Shown piece after piece: positions 23,595-31,312 of a stretch of 31,312 nucleotides of DNA (positions within the stretch are counted from its first letter, which is position 1; each line of letters starts with the position of its first letter). The DNA lies in contig CAKQHC010000005.1 of the NCBI GenBank assembly GCA_934234005.1, forward strand, positions 1 to 31,312, written 5' to 3'. Under the pieces are notes generated by a model that did not search any database, was not told the origin of the DNA, and saw nothing but the letters and a program-made list of their open reading frames with translations. The stretch is from an uncultured Methanomassiliicoccales archaeon (GTDB lineage: Archaea; Thermoplasmatota; Thermoplasmata; Methanomassiliicoccales; Methanomethylophilaceae). A program made the translations under genes and the position numbers.

Positions 23595-24096
23595 GCAATA
23601 AAGCCAAGAGTCTACGTAATGACATGATTGTCCGGTGGATGAAAGATTGATTAATTTCGCGTTGATCCTCTCCCGTTGTCACAATGGGGGGGGGAGAACA
23701 GGATAATTCGGAATCCGCCATATCTCTGGTGCACCTGTTCCATAATTTGGAACGGCACGAAGGACAACGAACCGGAACATCACTCCTACTGGCCCACTCA
23801 TGTTTACATTTCACACATATATGCATAATCAACTCATTCTCATTCCAGCGCGTACTTTTACAAGCAGGACATTTATCAGGCACCGTTCCCGCAATTGCTT
23901 TCCACGAATGTCCGCACATTACACATACGTTCCATGGAAGCGCATCGCAATCCGTCAGCGAAATACCTTTTATCATAGTGCGGCGTGAAACAAGAATCAA
24001 TCTCTTCATGCCCAAGTTGTATTCGGCTTCGCTGTACATTTTCATAAAGAACACAGGTACATCAAAAATCCGATATATATCTGTGATTATAAACAT
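23578..24096 (-). CDS. Two-zinc-ribbon protein related to the 14387-15346 protein
   Basis: 172 residues. An N-terminal segment of about 55 residues of unknown fold is followed by two ribbons: NVCVMCGHSW ... CPACKSTRWN (about 56-86) and ICVKCKHEW ... CPSCRSKLWN (about 92-120). The motif CxxCxHxW..CPxCxSxxWN is shared with the multi-ribbon protein at 14387-15346. The C-terminal about 50 residues are low in recognisable structure and include a C9 homopolymer (minus strand) coding Pro-Pro-Pro at 23686-23694. Start ATG 24096 is supported by a strong TATA box at 24127-24138. Likely nucleic-acid or protein binding; no named family recognised. Confidence 0.65.
   Translation of the reverse strand: MFIITDIYRIFDVPVFFMKMYSEAEYNLGMKRLILVSRRTMIKGISLTDCDALPWNVCVMCGHSWKAIAGTVPDKCPACKSTRWNENELIMHICVKCKHEWASRSDVPVRCPSCRSKLWNRCTRDMADSELSCSPPPIVTTGEDQREINQSFIHRTIMSLRRLLALLHVVLC
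23686..23694 (-). repeat. Nine-base homopolymer (C9 on the coding strand) inside the zinc-ribbon gene
   Basis: G9 on the plus strand, C9 on the coding strand, near codon 136 of 172. A one-base slip would change the C-terminal third and the overlap with the next gene. Confidence 0.9.
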
Positions 24097-24126
24097 AAGA
24101 GTAAAATATCTACAGCTAACGCTGGC

Positions 24127-24138
24127 ATATATAAAAAA
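24127..24138 (-). promoter_or_regulatory. TATA box of the zinc-ribbon/DUF4443-like operon
   Basis: TTTTTTATATAT on the minus strand is the clearest TATA box in the window, placed to start transcription near 24105, a few bases before ATG 24096. Confidence 0.55.
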
Positions 24139-24179
24139 ACCCGGATTTTTATTCGTGAATGGATATTGGTTTTAAAGGT

Positions 24180-24195
24180 GGGAGGTTACCCTCCC
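24180..24195 (-). terminator. GC-rich hairpin after the Big2-type surface-protein gene
   Basis: GGGAGG (24180-24185) and CCTCCC (24190-24195) form a 6-bp stem with a 4-nt loop, 11 nt beyond the TGA of the 24206-26707 gene, followed by TTTAAAA. Probable terminator of the two-gene surface-protein operon. Confidence 0.5.
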
Positions 24196-24205
24196 TTTAG
24201 AAAAA

Positions 24206-26707
24206 TCAGTCCTTTCTAAGGAAAGGATACGTCAGACACAACAAAATGCCGATGATTCCAACAATTACGGCCGCAATCAAAGGTGCCACGTTGCCTGCTA
24301 TGTAGTTTGTTTCTCCTACTCCCACAACATATGTTGAAAGATGAGAAACTTCGATTATGGCCTTACCGTTCTCCCAAGTACAGTTGACGGGAGTCAGCAT
24401 TCCATTTTCGTCTGCATACCATGCACGTATATCGTCAGCGGAATAGCCCTCGGGAATCTCACAATCTACGACAAGACGGATTGTTCCGCCGAGTTCGTGA
24501 ATGTCGGAATCTCCGACAGACAGATTGAATTCCTTGGTGACAAGCATCGAAACTCCGATTGCAGGGCCGACAGCCTTAGCGGGATTTCCGGAAGATACGT
24601 TGATTCTTCCTTCGGAAAAATTCTCAATTACGGTTTTATCCAAAATAATCGACGAATCTTCGAAGGATAATTCGACATCGGCTTCGGATGCTGCTTTCAT
24701 GGCCTCGTTACTGATTGATAAGGATCCTCTGCCGGCATCCTCAATCTTCACAGTAATTTTTCCCTCGGTCATTTGGGAAGATGCTGCCTTAGCCTGCGAC
24801 AAAGCAGCATCTATTTCTGATTTAGATACGTCATTTTTTCCCGAAATAATAGTCGACTGGACTTCAGATTGTTTGTTTCCATTGATATCTGTCGTCTCTT
24901 TGGCTTTGGTTGAGATGCCTGTATTCTCGTTGTTTATGACGATGATGTCGGTAGTACCGATAACTTCTCCGTCTTTCTTGTCAACGATTTTTGTTATTTC
25001 GGTGCTTCCGCCTTCAAACTCATTCTTCTCAACGGTTGTGATGGTAACGCTTCCGTCTTTGTTGGATGCAGCGCTTCCATTACCTTCTACGGTAACAATA
25101 CACTCTGCCTGATAATCGCCGGACTTTGCAGTGAGTACCGCAGTTCCTTTGCTTTTGGCAGTAAACTTTCCGTCACTGTCGTATGATATGACATCTTCAT
25201 CGGAAATACTCCAGGATACAGTTTTGTCTGTGGCATTTTCGGGAAGAAGCTTTACATTGATCTCGAAACGGTCCCCTACCTTCACATCCAAAGATGTTTT
25301 GTCGAGAATGACGTCCAGCACAGGAATCTTTGTTCCGTTGTCTACTTTAAAAGGCATTGTATGGAATACTTTGGATGATTCTCCCTGAACCCTCAGCACA
25401 TACTCTCCGTCATCCAGATATTTCACAAACGAAGAATCCAAATGTCCGTTTACCACGCTGCGGCTCGGACCGAAACATACTAGGTTGTTGTCTTTGTCCA
25501 ATACCAGAACATACACGAAAGAACAATCAGTGTCTATGGAGAAACTGATATTGGCTTCCTTGTATGATACGTCCTTAATTTTCAAAGAAGAACCTACAGT
25601 CTCGGATACGGTAACTGCAAAAGACGTTTTGTATCCGCCGTCCACGGCAATTATGCTGACATAAGCGGTTCCCGGACCGACGGCTACCAGTTTATTGCCG
25701 TTCTCCACCGATACCACAGCAGAATCGGAAGATTCGTATGTTACATCTGTAACGGTTGCATTCCACGGACTGATTGTATAATTCGGAACAATTTCGGAAC
25801 CGATACCGACGGTCATAACCGGAACATTAACCGTTATTCCGGATACGGGCGTCTCGGTACTGAATTCAAAATCGTCATAAACTGTCGAAACAGGACCCTG
25901 TACATGAAGCACATATGATCCTTTTACAAGATTTTTGACGAAATATGAATCCACTGCCCCGTTCTGAACCGTGGGGTTTGATGCCGTGTACACAACATTG
26001 CCGTTTGTGTCACATACCATGACATAAACATACGGACAGTCCGATGCAAGCTTAAAATAAACCTTGTCTTCGAAATATTCTACGGACGTTATATCTACAT
26101 ACGACCCCACTTTGTCTGTCACAGTCACACAGCACATTCCGCTGAACTCACCGTCAACGGTGACGGTAATGTATGCAACTCCGACAGAGACTGCGAGAAT
26201 AATATTGTCGTCACTGACGGATACTATCCCCGGATTGGACGAAGTCAGTACGACGCTTCCTCTGGCTCCGTCTGGAAGAATCTTGTATTCCACGGAACCT
26301 TTGTCGCCTACTACCATCGTTTTCTGGAAAGAAACATCGATACCGGCAACATCCGGATAAACATTGAATGGTTTTGTATCGGTTACGTCGGCTTTGTCTC
26401 CGATTACTTTTAGGAAATAACTCCCGAGATCCAAGGCCTTCACAAACGATCCCGATGCAACCCCCTGTTTTACGTCTGAACTCGGACCGAGATAAACGAT
26501 ATTTTCGGCTTCATCGAGTATAATGACGTAAATGAAGGGGGAGTCGGTCTCCACACTGTAGGAGACCGCCCCGTGACCGTAATTCACCGACACGATGTCC
26601 AGTTTCCCGGATGCTGCATCCGATGAAGGCATCATCGGAACAATTGTTGCGCACAGAATTATCAGTACTGCAACAACTGTTGCCGGGACACCACGGTTTG
26701 TTTTCAT
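24206..26707 (-). CDS. Membrane-anchored surface protein with Big2-like domains and a recurring 65-residue module
   Basis: 833 residues from ATG 26707 (MKTNRGVPATVVAVLI). Signal peptide about 1-32. Three copies of a module of about 65-70 residues (pattern FxYVxVxDxxxNxVY...GxxxSxFVKxLxxGxYxLxVxG) near 33-103, 200-270 and 360-430 alternate with three bacterial Ig-like Big2-type domains (for example VVGDKGSVEYKILPDGA ... SVSVGVAYITV type sequence). A long Thr/Ser/Asp-rich region and a beta-rich domain with a HLSTYVVGV motif precede a C-terminal transmembrane helix of about 23 residues ending PFLRKD. The frame reaches 26749, but that would overlap the upstream gene and bury the signal peptide. 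It begins 10 nt after the upstream surface-protein gene. Probable adhesin or envelope protein. Confidence 0.8.
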   Translation of the reverse strand: MKTNRGVPATVVAVLIILCATIVPMMPSSDAASGKLDIVSVNYGHGAVSYSVETDSPFIYVIILDEAENIVYLGPSSDVKQGVASGSFVKALDLGSYFLKVIGDKADVTDTKPFNVYPDVAGIDVSFQKTMVVGDKGSVEYKILPDGARGSVVLTSSNPGIVSVSDDNIILAVSVGVAYITVTVDGEFSGMCCVTVTDKVGSYVDITSVEYFEDKVYFKLASDCPYVYVMVCDTNGNVVYTASNPTVQNGAVDSYFVKNLVKGSYVLHVQGPVSTVYDDFEFSTETPVSGITVNVPVMTVGIGSEIVPNYTISPWNATVTDVTYESSDSAVVSVENGNKLVAVGPGTAYVSIIAVDGGYKTSFAVTVSETVGSSLKIKDVSYKEANISFSIDTDCSFVYVLVLDKDNNLVCFGPSRSVVNGHLDSSFVKYLDDGEYVLRVQGESSKVFHTMPFKVDNGTKIPVLDVILDKTSLDVKVGDRFEINVKLLPENATDKTVSWSISDEDVISYDSDGKFTAKSKGTAVLTAKSGDYQAECIVTVEGNGSAASNKDGSVTITTVEKNEFEGGSTEITKIVDKKDGEVIGTTDIIVINNENTGISTKAKETTDINGNKQSEVQSTIISGKNDVSKSEIDAALSQAKAASSQMTEGKITVKIEDAGRGSLSISNEAMKAASEADVELSFEDSSIILDKTVIENFSEGRINVSSGNPAKAVGPAIGVSMLVTKEFNLSVGDSDIHELGGTIRLVVDCEIPEGYSADDIRAWYADENGMLTPVNCTWENGKAIIEVSHLSTYVVGVGETNYIAGNVAPLIAAVIVGIIGILLCLTYPFLRKD

Positions 26708-26717
26708 ACAGACCACA

Positions 26718-29700
26718 TCATGCTCCGAACGAATATGCAACTCTGTCAAGAGTATTGAATTCCAACGGGTTACAGGAATCTACAACACTAATCGAAACAT
26801 TCTTCAATCCGTTCTTGGACACGGCGAAGACGTTGTTCTGACATTCTCCGTACTCGTTGAAAGTAATCTTCTGATAGTTCCATACAACATTGTTGTCGTA
26901 TTCGGCAATCATGAGAACGTATACTCCGTCTTCGGCGTATCTGCTGGCATAGTAATCGAAGAATACCATGTTGTTGGCTTCGCTTACAGTGGGTGCGTAC
27001 ACTGCCATAATTGTCATGTCTCCGGCAACAACGTCTCCCTGAAGAACAGGAGTTCCGTCGTAGTTGTACCATCCGACAAACGTATATCCTTCCTTGACAG
27101 GTGCGTCGGGAATCTTCAGCTCTGTTCCGTTAACAGATTCAGGATAGTTCATTACAACCTTTCCGTCAACTACGAACGAAACTTCGTGGTACTTCTGTCC
27201 GGTTATGAAGAATATGGATGAATCGTTGTACCAGTAGATGTAACCGCTGGCAGATGTCCTGATGTGCGTTGTGGCATATTGACTGTATCCGGTCTTGTCG
27301 ATGGTCTCGGCCTTTCCGGCTTCGGTCTTTGTCTGATCGTCGCTGTATACCCAAACTGTATCGGATCCTCCGTACGGGACCACATAGATGTACACCTTGT
27401 AATTGTTGTCGGCGTTGGCATAATATGTATTGAGAACAATACCTCCGTGGGTCCTGGCTCCGGTCTCTTTGTAAATCATCTTAAACGATTCCATGTCTAT
27501 GACGACGAGATCGCTTCCTGAGTGGATGTATCCGCGTCCGTTAAACACGACAAGACCCGACTGCTGGGTGTTGTTGGGCATCTCCATGACTTGTATGGAG
27601 TCTTGGTCAAACACACCGTCGCTTACCGCTACTCTCAAAAGAACGGGAGTTCTTGCGGTCACATAGGGGTTCTGCTCTCCGAACAATCCGCTGGTATACG
27701 ACGCGATATATGCCCAACCGTCGTAAACGGTGAGCCAACCGTCATCATAGTAGTGTCCGTACTGGTATTCGTTTATGTTCGCTTTACTCTTGATTGCTCC
27801 GGTTCTGAGATCGATGGACTCGATCGCACGGTCGGGTTGATCGGATGCAGGAGAAACGGGAAGGTGGAAGAGATAATCTCCGTCGATAACCGATTTTCCG
27901 TAGTGCTTTTCAAGTACGGTGCTCCATATTTCTTTAGGCACATACCCTTCGTCGGTATATTCCACAGACCATCTCTTTGCAGTGCTGTTGCTGAGACTGA
28001 TGAAATCTCCGTCATACATTCCGAGAGGTACGGACGGTGCTTCGAAAAGATAGTTCAGATCGAGGTCGTAAACATACGTTCCGTTGAATATGTAACCTCC
28101 GTAAGAATCTAAGGTACTTGCGGCATCCTTTACAGTCACGGTAAGTGTGTCAGTCGGCATTCCGTTGGTGAAATCGGAATTGAGATTGATTCTCATTATG
28201 TTCTTTCCGGAAACCAAGTAAAGATAGTCGCCTACTGCGGCGTATCCGGAAGGCATATTGGAATAATAATCGAAACCCATGTCCAAAGGATCTTTGTAAG
28301 TACCGATCCAAAGCATCTTAGCATATTCCTCGCTGGGAAGAGTCATCGGTGCATTGACGATATATTTGTAATCAGACTGCTCAAACATTACGGCAACCTG
28401 AACGCTGACAGATTTCTGAACATCTTTTACAACAATCTGAGTGTCGGTGGATTCGGAGTATTTTCCGTTGACGAACCATCCTACGACGGTGTACGAACCT
28501 ACTCCGTCATAAGCGAATGTAACATCGGATCCTTTGAGAACGGTATTTCCGCTGTCGACATTGCCTGCGTACCAATATGCTTCAAGGGAACCGCGTGCGG
28601 CGTAGAAGCTGACATCAATCTTGGAATCTTCGGAAACGGACGATGCAAAGAATGCCGTATCGTCCGTCAAAGCCTGTTTGAAATCGTATGCTTTGTCGGA
28701 ATCGTAAAGGTACCATGCATCGGATTTGTCCGAAGGCACGAAATCCTGTCCGTATGTGTATTTCTTGGAATCGACAATCTTTCCGTCTTTAACAAATGTA
28801 ACATCGAATTCTTCGGGAACGACTCCGGTGATGACGATGGTAGTATCGTCGGTGATTGCAGGTATGCTTATCCAACTGTCGTGATGAGCCTTATAGGATG
28901 CCTCACCGATTTTTGCGGTCAGGTCTTTCAACACATAACCGTTGTCCGGTATGACGTTGAACAACATACTGTCGCCGTGTTTTACGGTTTTCACATCAAC
29001 CGTGGTCTTGGCATTGTCGACTTTAACGGCTACAGTGTACTCATTAACCTCCACTCCGGAAACAGTAACATTCTGGTATGTTCCCGTGGGCTTGATGACG
29101 AATGTGTTATTTTCAATCTTTACATCCGAATCTCCGATTTTGATAGAGACTTTTGATCTGTCGTATGCGTCATCAAGAACGAACGTATACGAAATTCCGT
29201 TCTCCGACTCTTCGCCTTTGGTAAATGTTATTCCGTCTATTGCGGGCATGATGAAACTGGTTCCGTCCGCACACGATGTAACACGGGTTACGGGATACTT
29301 CGCTTCGAACGTAGAATAATCGGCTTTGCTGTATTCGGGGACGACAAATACGAAATTGCTCTTGCAGGAGAAATGACCCACTGTGATTGTTTTTCCGATA
29401 ACCTCGGCATCGGTGTTCATAAGAACAACCTGTTTGAGTGTGGTCACACCGGAGATAAAGGTAGACCCGGTCTTGGTAACGCCTGAACCCAGATACAAAT
29501 ACTCCAGCTGTGTGCAACCTTCGAGCGCATAATTGTTTATGGTTCCCGCCCAAATTTCGAATGATTTGATGGCTGTTCCGCTGAACGTCCTGAATCCCAA
29601 ATCAACCGCTGTTTCCTTGGAGAATGTAACCTCCGTCAGTGTATTGACCTTTTGGAATGCGTTGGAACCGAATGTGAGTTTTGCATCCTTTACATTTGTG

Positions 29701-31312
29701 AAATCGGCTGTCTTGAGAGGAGTGCCATAAAACGCATATGAATCTACGGATGTGAGATTCTTGGGAGCTTTGAACGATTCGATTCCGCTCTTGTAGAATG
29801 CACTTCTCTCGATTGTTTCCACATTGGATGCTTCGCCGAACACTACGGTTGTAAGTTTGGGTATGTACGAAAGTGCGTATGCTCCGATTGTAGTCACCGA
29901 ATCGGGAACGGCAAATTTACCGTCATCGCCGATCGAATAATCCGGAACATAAACAAGGGTTTTCATATCCTTGGTATACAGAACCTTGTCTTTCAGAACA
30001 TAGGTTTCGTTTCCGTCTTCGAGAATGATGTCGGTTATGCCCTCGTCCGGGAATATTCCGTTTTCTATCGCAATAACTTCCTTTGATATTGTAATCGTAC
30101 CGTCTGTGATCTTTCCGTCTTCGTCTTTGGGAAGATTTACCTCCGCTACGGTCTTGGTCACATGGTCCCCGGCATCGGTGCGATATATGATTTTAACCAC
30201 TTTGAGGTTGCCTTCGTCCAAGAGACTGTGCGAGAATGCTCCGCTTCCGACTGTCACATCCTTCGTCTCGTTCATAATGACAATCGAAGTCAGGGCAGAA
30301 CAGTAAGCGAATGCATCACTGCCTATTGTTTTTACGGATGACGGAATGATTACTTCCTGCAATGATTTGCATGTGCTGAAACAATAATCTCCTATAGACG
30401 TTATCTTATCTCCGAACTTTATCGTCTGAAGGTTGGACATTTCTCTGAAAGACTGATTAGGGAGCGCTCCGCCGAGTACGGAAATATCCAGCACCTTTAT
30501 CGCGGAGTTATTGAGGAAATTGCTGCCTATGCTTTCCAACGAATCGGGGAATTTGGCCAAGCCTTCCTCGGCCGGTTCATTGCCGTAAGTTATTGTTGTA
30601 AGATTGGACCATCCGGACAGCGAATAATTACATACACTGGTCAGTTTATCGGACAGGACAAGCGTCTTTGCAGGAATATTGGTAATCTGTTTGTCGATCT
30701 TGTCTGTTAGAATATATGCGATATCGATATTTTTGCAACCGTCGAATGCCTTGTTGTTTACTTCCTTGTCGGCCGCGACATACATCTCCTTAACCAACGG
30801 ATTGTTAGCAAATGCTTGCATTCCGAGATTGACACTGAACTTGGACGGAAGGTTCAAATCCTTATAAGGAGTCTTCGTATCCGCCAACATAAGAGCAAGT
30901 CCGTACTCTCCGATTGTCTCCACCGATGAAGGAATTGTAAGCGTTCCGATGGAGGGATCTTTTTTCACAGGGTTCTCAGAGTACTGGAAGTATTTAGAAG
31001 TCCATACGACCTCGCCCATTACGTCACTTGTCTGATAGTAAAATGCATATGAGTTAATTTTAGTAACCGTGGACGGAACCGTAACGTCGCCTGTAGGGTT
31101 GAATGCCTTAATCAGAACTGTTTTGTCCGCATTATAGAGTATGCCGTTGTCGATAACAAAGTTCTTGTTTCCGTCTGCAAGTTTGATGTCAAATGCAAGA
31201 GGCGGGAATGTGCCGTCTCCGATCTTCTCCAAGGATGCGGGAAGGGTGATTTCGGTCAGGGAATACAGATTGTAACGAAGCACCTGAGACTTGCCTGAAA
31301 TCCAAGTGTTGG
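26718..31312 (-). CDS. Very large secreted LRR/propeller/InlB surface protein (N-terminus beyond the window)
   Basis: At least 1530 residues; the frame is open through the last base, so the true start and any signal peptide lie outside. The visible first about 650 residues are BspA-type leucine-rich repeats (LxxIxIPxSVxxIGxxAF pattern, for example LQEVIIPSSVKTIGSDAF). Next come beta-rich domains, then about 950-1370 with propeller-like strands (DGDYLFHLPVS, ESIDLRTGAIKSK, LVVIDMESFKMIYKE). One InlB-type repeat (GYTFVGWYNYDGTPV) follows, and finally a module like those of the downstream protein (VYVLMIAEYDNNVVWNY). No C-terminal membrane anchor is seen, unlike its neighbour. It shares an operon with the 24206-26707 gene. 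Probable adhesin or extracellular scaffold; ligand unknown. Confidence 0.85.
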   Translation of the reverse strand, partial: NTWISGKSQVLRYNLYSLTEITLPASLEKIGDGTFPPLAFDIKLADGNKNFVIDNGILYNADKTVLIKAFNPTGDVTVPSTVTKINSYAFYYQTSDVMGEVVWTSKYFQYSENPVKKDPSIGTLTIPSSVETIGEYGLALMLADTKTPYKDLNLPSKFSVNLGMQAFANNPLVKEMYVAADKEVNNKAFDGCKNIDIAYILTDKIDKQITNIPAKTLVLSDKLTSVCNYSLSGWSNLTTITYGNEPAEEGLAKFPDSLESIGSNFLNNSAIKVLDISVLGGALPNQSFREMSNLQTIKFGDKITSIGDYCFSTCKSLQEVIIPSSVKTIGSDAFAYCSALTSIVIMNETKDVTVGSGAFSHSLLDEGNLKVVKIIYRTDAGDHVTKTVAEVNLPKDEDGKITDGTITISKEVIAIENGIFPDEGITDIILEDGNETYVLKDKVLYTKDMKTLVYVPDYSIGDDGKFAVPDSVTTIGAYALSYIPKLTTVVFGEASNVETIERSAFYKSGIESFKAPKNLTSVDSYAFYGTPLKTADFTNVKDAKLTFGSNAFQKVNTLTEVTFSKETAVDLGFRTFSGTAIKSFEIWAGTINNYALEGCTQLEYLYLGSGVTKTGSTFISGVTTLKQVVLMNTDAEVIGKTITVGHFSCKSNFVFVVPEYSKADYSTFEAKYPVTRVTSCADGTSFIMPAIDGITFTKGEESENGISYTFVLDDAYDRSKVSIKIGDSDVKIENNTFVIKPTGTYQNVTVSGVEVNEYTVAVKVDNAKTTVDVKTVKHGDSMLFNVIPDNGYVLKDLTAKIGEASYKAHHDSWISIPAITDDTTIVITGVVPEEFDVTFVKDGKIVDSKKYTYGQDFVPSDKSDAWYLYDSDKAYDFKQALTDDTAFFASSVSEDSKIDVSFYAARGSLEAYWYAGNVDSGNTVLKGSDVTFAYDGVGSYTVVGWFVNGKYSESTDTQIVVKDVQKSVSVQVAVMFEQSDYKYIVNAPMTLPSEEYAKMLWIGTYKDPLDMGFDYYSNMPSGYAAVGDYLYLVSGKNIMRINLNSDFTNGMPTDTLTVTVKDAASTLDSYGGYIFNGTYVYDLDLNYLFEAPSVPLGMYDGDFISLSNSTAKRWSVEYTDEGYVPKEIWSTVLEKHYGKSVIDGDYLFHLPVSPASDQPDRAIESIDLRTGAIKSKANINEYQYGHYYDDGWLTVYDGWAYIASYTSGLFGEQNPYVTARTPVLLRVAVSDGVFDQDSIQVMEMPNNTQQSGLVVFNGRGYIHSGSDLVVIDMESFKMIYKETGARTHGGIVLNTYYANADNNYKVYIYVVPYGGSDTVWVYSDDQTKTEAGKAETIDKTGYSQYATTHIRTSASGYIYWYNDSSIFFITGQKYHEVSFVVDGKVVMNYPESVNGTELKIPDAPVKEGYTFVGWYNYDGTPVLQGDVVAGDMTIMAVYAPTVSEANNMVFFDYYASRYAEDGVYVLMIAEYDNNVVWNYQKITFNEYGECQNNVFAVSKNGLKNVSISVVDSCNPLEFNTLDRVAYSFGA

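Noticed and set aside
24206..31312. Single surface-protein gene split by a stop
   Set aside because: The downstream gene has its own start and a clear signal peptide 10 nt after the upstream TGA, so these are two genes.

Overview
The window reads as a gut-type methylotrophic archaeon of the Thermoplasmata, most likely order Methanomassiliicoccales (inference). Seen directly: archaeal ribosomal proteins eL18, uL13 and uS9 followed by RNA polymerase subunit N; AT-rich TATA boxes about 25 nt before starts, several of them leaderless; Shine-Dalgarno sites of the GGTGATCC type; giant InlB-repeat and BspA-type leucine-rich-repeat surface proteins; and almost no TAG stops. The one gene with TAG codons carries one in frame inside the gene, which matters because this lineage is known to use TAG for pyrrolysine.

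Layout. 1-823 (-): N-terminal part of a SAH/MTA-type deaminase, divergent from a metallo-beta-lactamase-fold hydrolase (942-1775, +). 1795-1870 (-): tRNA-Pro(GGG) with its own promoter. 1931-3328 (-): rpl18e-rpl13-rps9-rpoN operon. 3455-14104 (-): a tightly overlapping five-gene operon, in transcription order a BtuF-like binding protein, a membrane-anchored PQQ-type beta-propeller protein, a FecCD/BtuC permease, a BtuD-type ATPase and a 1808-residue adhesin-like protein. Three of these proteins start with DUF4430/transcobalamin-C-terminus-like modules, four copies in all. Upstream lies a zinc-ribbon protein with a LuxR-like helix-turn-helix (14387-15346).

15491-17093 (+): an endonuclease IV-like TIM-barrel protein overlapping a 6-phospho-3-hexuloisomerase-like SIS protein. 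17096-17736 (-): a two-gene unit with a ubiquitin-fold-like small protein and a degenerate MPN/JAB-like protein, divergent from a tail-anchored zinc-ribbon protein (17795-17992, +). 17967-21126 (-): larA-like nickel racemase, HdrD-like Fe-S protein and folP. 21334-22968 (-): AAA-ATPase/PD-(D/E)XK gene interrupted by an in-frame TAG. 23064-24096 (-): a zinc-ribbon protein and a winged-helix/DUF4443-like protein. 24206-31312 (-): two large surface proteins, the upstream one running off the window end.

How the genes may work together. The main proposal is that 3455-14104 encodes a surface capture and import system for a corrinoid or another tetrapyrrole/metal chelate. DUF4430-like and propeller domains outside the membrane would feed a BtuCDF-type ABC importer, and the giant repeat protein would act as adhesin or scaffold. 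Methylotrophic methanogens depend on corrinoid methyltransferases, which makes this biologically sensible, but the substrate is inferred. Roughly two thirds of the window encodes or supports exported proteins. No CRISPR array, insertion sequence or rRNA gene was seen, and no gene-free stretch exceeds about 300 bases.
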